This document shows positions 32,300 to 33,185 of a stretch of DNA of 33,185 bases, one piece after another. The translations under genes were made by a program, and so were the position numbers. This DNA is from an uncultured Eubacteriales bacterium (GTDB taxonomy: Bacteria; Bacillota; Clostridia; Oscillospirales; CAJFTT01): positions 1-33,185 of the forward strand of contig CASDVX010000061.1 of the NCBI GenBank assembly GCA_949284545.1, in the 5' to 3' direction. Under the pieces are notes generated by a model that saw nothing but the letters and a program-made list of their open reading frames with translations, searched no databases and was not told the DNA's origin. Position 1 is the first letter of the stretch; every line of letters begins with the position of its first letter.

Positions 32300-33056
32300 T
32301 GGTTTTCCCTCCGATAGTTATTTGTTTCCTGGCCAAGAGAGATCTGTAGGCGTTTCCGTATTTAGAATATGATACGGGACGGATGCCGAGCTCCGTCAGC
32401 GCGCGGACGAGCCATATCGGCATCGCGCCGGGTATTTTGATCTCCATCAGCCAACAATCATCCCCGATGAGCTTATCTCCGTAACTGCCCCTGCAAATGT
32501 CAAGTTCCGTCATTCGGTACGTTATATTCTGATCGAACGTAACGCGAAGATTCGGGTCCTCTCTCGAGGCCATGGCTACGCGTTCGTAGGAAATATACAT
32601 GGCAGGACCTATTCCGGGATAAGCCTTGAAAAACCAATCTATCTCATTGGTTATCTGGCAAGGGCACGGAGGGTCTCCGCCGCTGAGATAACTTAAAGCC
32701 TGAGCGTACTCCATATTCACCCTCCGCTTGTAGACCACGCCCTTAAACTTTTTCTTTATCTCCACAAACACGTTGTGCCCGTCGTCGCATTCCCCGTAAC
32801 AGCGTACGCGCAGTTTTTCCTTGTAGAGGGGCTTCTCAATAGATGCTCTGATAAGACGGAAATCCGGCGTGTCGTAATATATATTCTGTATGAGCGTCCT
32901 CCCGTAGCGATCCACTTCCATGTGCAGATCAAGCACGCGCCGCAGGGCCTCATATTGCTCGGGAGAAAGGATGTACTTCATTTCATACCGCTTGAAAACG
33001 GTTATAAACTTAGCCGTCGGGATCTCCCCCATCAGTGTAAAATTTATGTTAAGCAC
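32292..33056 (-). CDS. VTC-domain polyphosphate polymerase-like protein
   Basis: A tunnel-fold (VTC/CYTH-like) protein; in yeast Vtc4 this domain makes polyphosphate from ATP. VFKRYEMKYILS near residue 20, LIQNIYYDT, KEKLRVRCYG, VFVEIKKKFKGVVYKRR and WLMEIKIPG supply the basic and acidic residues that line the tunnel. It is 254 residues with no SPX or membrane domain. The bacterial function is not settled. The start is uncertain: GTG at 33056 sits at the predicted transcription start and no ribosome binding site is visible there or before the ATG at 33032. First gene of the three-gene unit. Confidence 0.85.
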   Translation of the reverse strand: MLNINFTLMGEIPTAKFITVFKRYEMKYILSPEQYEALRRVLDLHMEVDRYGRTLIQNIYYDTPDFRLIRASIEKPLYKEKLRVRCYGECDDGHNVFVEIKKKFKGVVYKRRVNMEYAQALSYLSGGDPPCPCQITNEIDWFFKAYPGIGPAMYISYERVAMASREDPNLRVTFDQNITYRMTELDICRGSYGDKLIGDDCWLMEIKIPGAMPIWLVRALTELGIRPVSYSKYGNAYRSLLARKQITIGGKTSA

Positions 33057-33061
33057 GTCGT

Positions 33062-33091
33062 ATTATACAATCCGCCGGCATCACAATGCAA
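33062..33091 (-). promoter_or_regulatory. Promoter of the VTC-DUF4956-lipoprotein unit
   Basis: On the minus strand TTGCAT (33091-33086) and a perfect TATAAT (33067-33062) are 18 bp apart. The predicted start point is within a few bases of the GTG at 33056. I see nothing else in the last 94 bases of the window. Confidence 0.65.
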
Positions 33092-33185
33092 TAGTTTTTT
33101 TATAAACTTAACGTAATATTAATATGTCAGGAGATTCTGCACAGCTCCGTACTTGTCACGTGGTTTGCTCGGCGCTCCCCTCATC

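Overview
The window is a gene-dense, roughly 55 % GC bacterial chromosome segment. Its gene content points to an endospore-forming member of the Clostridia (Firmicutes): a SpoIVA of exactly the Bacillus length, a DarA/PstA-type c-di-AMP receptor next to holB and ricT, an L-box lysine riboswitch, AGGAGG-type ribosome binding sites, frequent TTG/GTG starts and near-consensus TTGACA-17-TATAAT promoters. I see no phage, insertion sequence or CRISPR array; this is core-genome territory with some lineage-specific elements. The lineage below Clostridia is not determined.

Left part (1-6.5 kb, mostly + strand): an O6-alkylguanine-DNA alkyltransferase, a type I asparaginase, a tRNA-Leu(GAG) on the minus strand followed by a tandem ~96-bp repeat full of terminator-like hairpins, a class B penicillin-binding protein, and a sugar nucleotidyltransferase fused to a left-handed beta-helix and a degenerate phosphomannomutase-like domain.

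Aromatic block (6.5-14.8 kb, minus strand): one compact eight-gene operon, pheA-aroB-aroC-aroE/aroK fusion-aroQ-aroA-tyrA-aroF, with genes overlapping or a few bases apart. It encodes the whole route from PEP plus erythrose-4-phosphate to phenylpyruvate and 4-hydroxyphenylpyruvate. Upstream lies the most interesting feature of the window: a promoter, a 20-residue leader peptide in which 10 residues are Phe or Tyr (core CYFYFYF, no Trp), candidate alternative hairpins and an intrinsic terminator with seven U's before pheA. It looks like a ribosome-mediated Phe/Tyr attenuator controlling the whole pathway, in a phylum where T-boxes usually do this job.

Middle (14.9-25.2 kb): a divergent MetRS-like synthetase, an 8Fe-ferredoxin, the darA-holB-ricT operon, an alanine-racemase-fold protein whose PLP lysine position is Glu, a divergently transcribed queG with a CBS-pair protein, an unknown membrane-anchored protein, and the queuosine genes tgt and queA.

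Right part (25.2-33.2 kb): a lysine riboswitch with terminator controlling asd-dapA-dapB-ACT protein, ending at a strong terminator; spoIVA with a sigma-E-like promoter; and a three-gene unit of VTC-type polyphosphate polymerase domain protein, DUF4956 membrane protein and a Cthe_2159-like beta-helix lipoprotein. Two amino acid pathways in the window thus carry cis-acting RNA control: leader-peptide attenuation for Phe/Tyr and a riboswitch for lysine.
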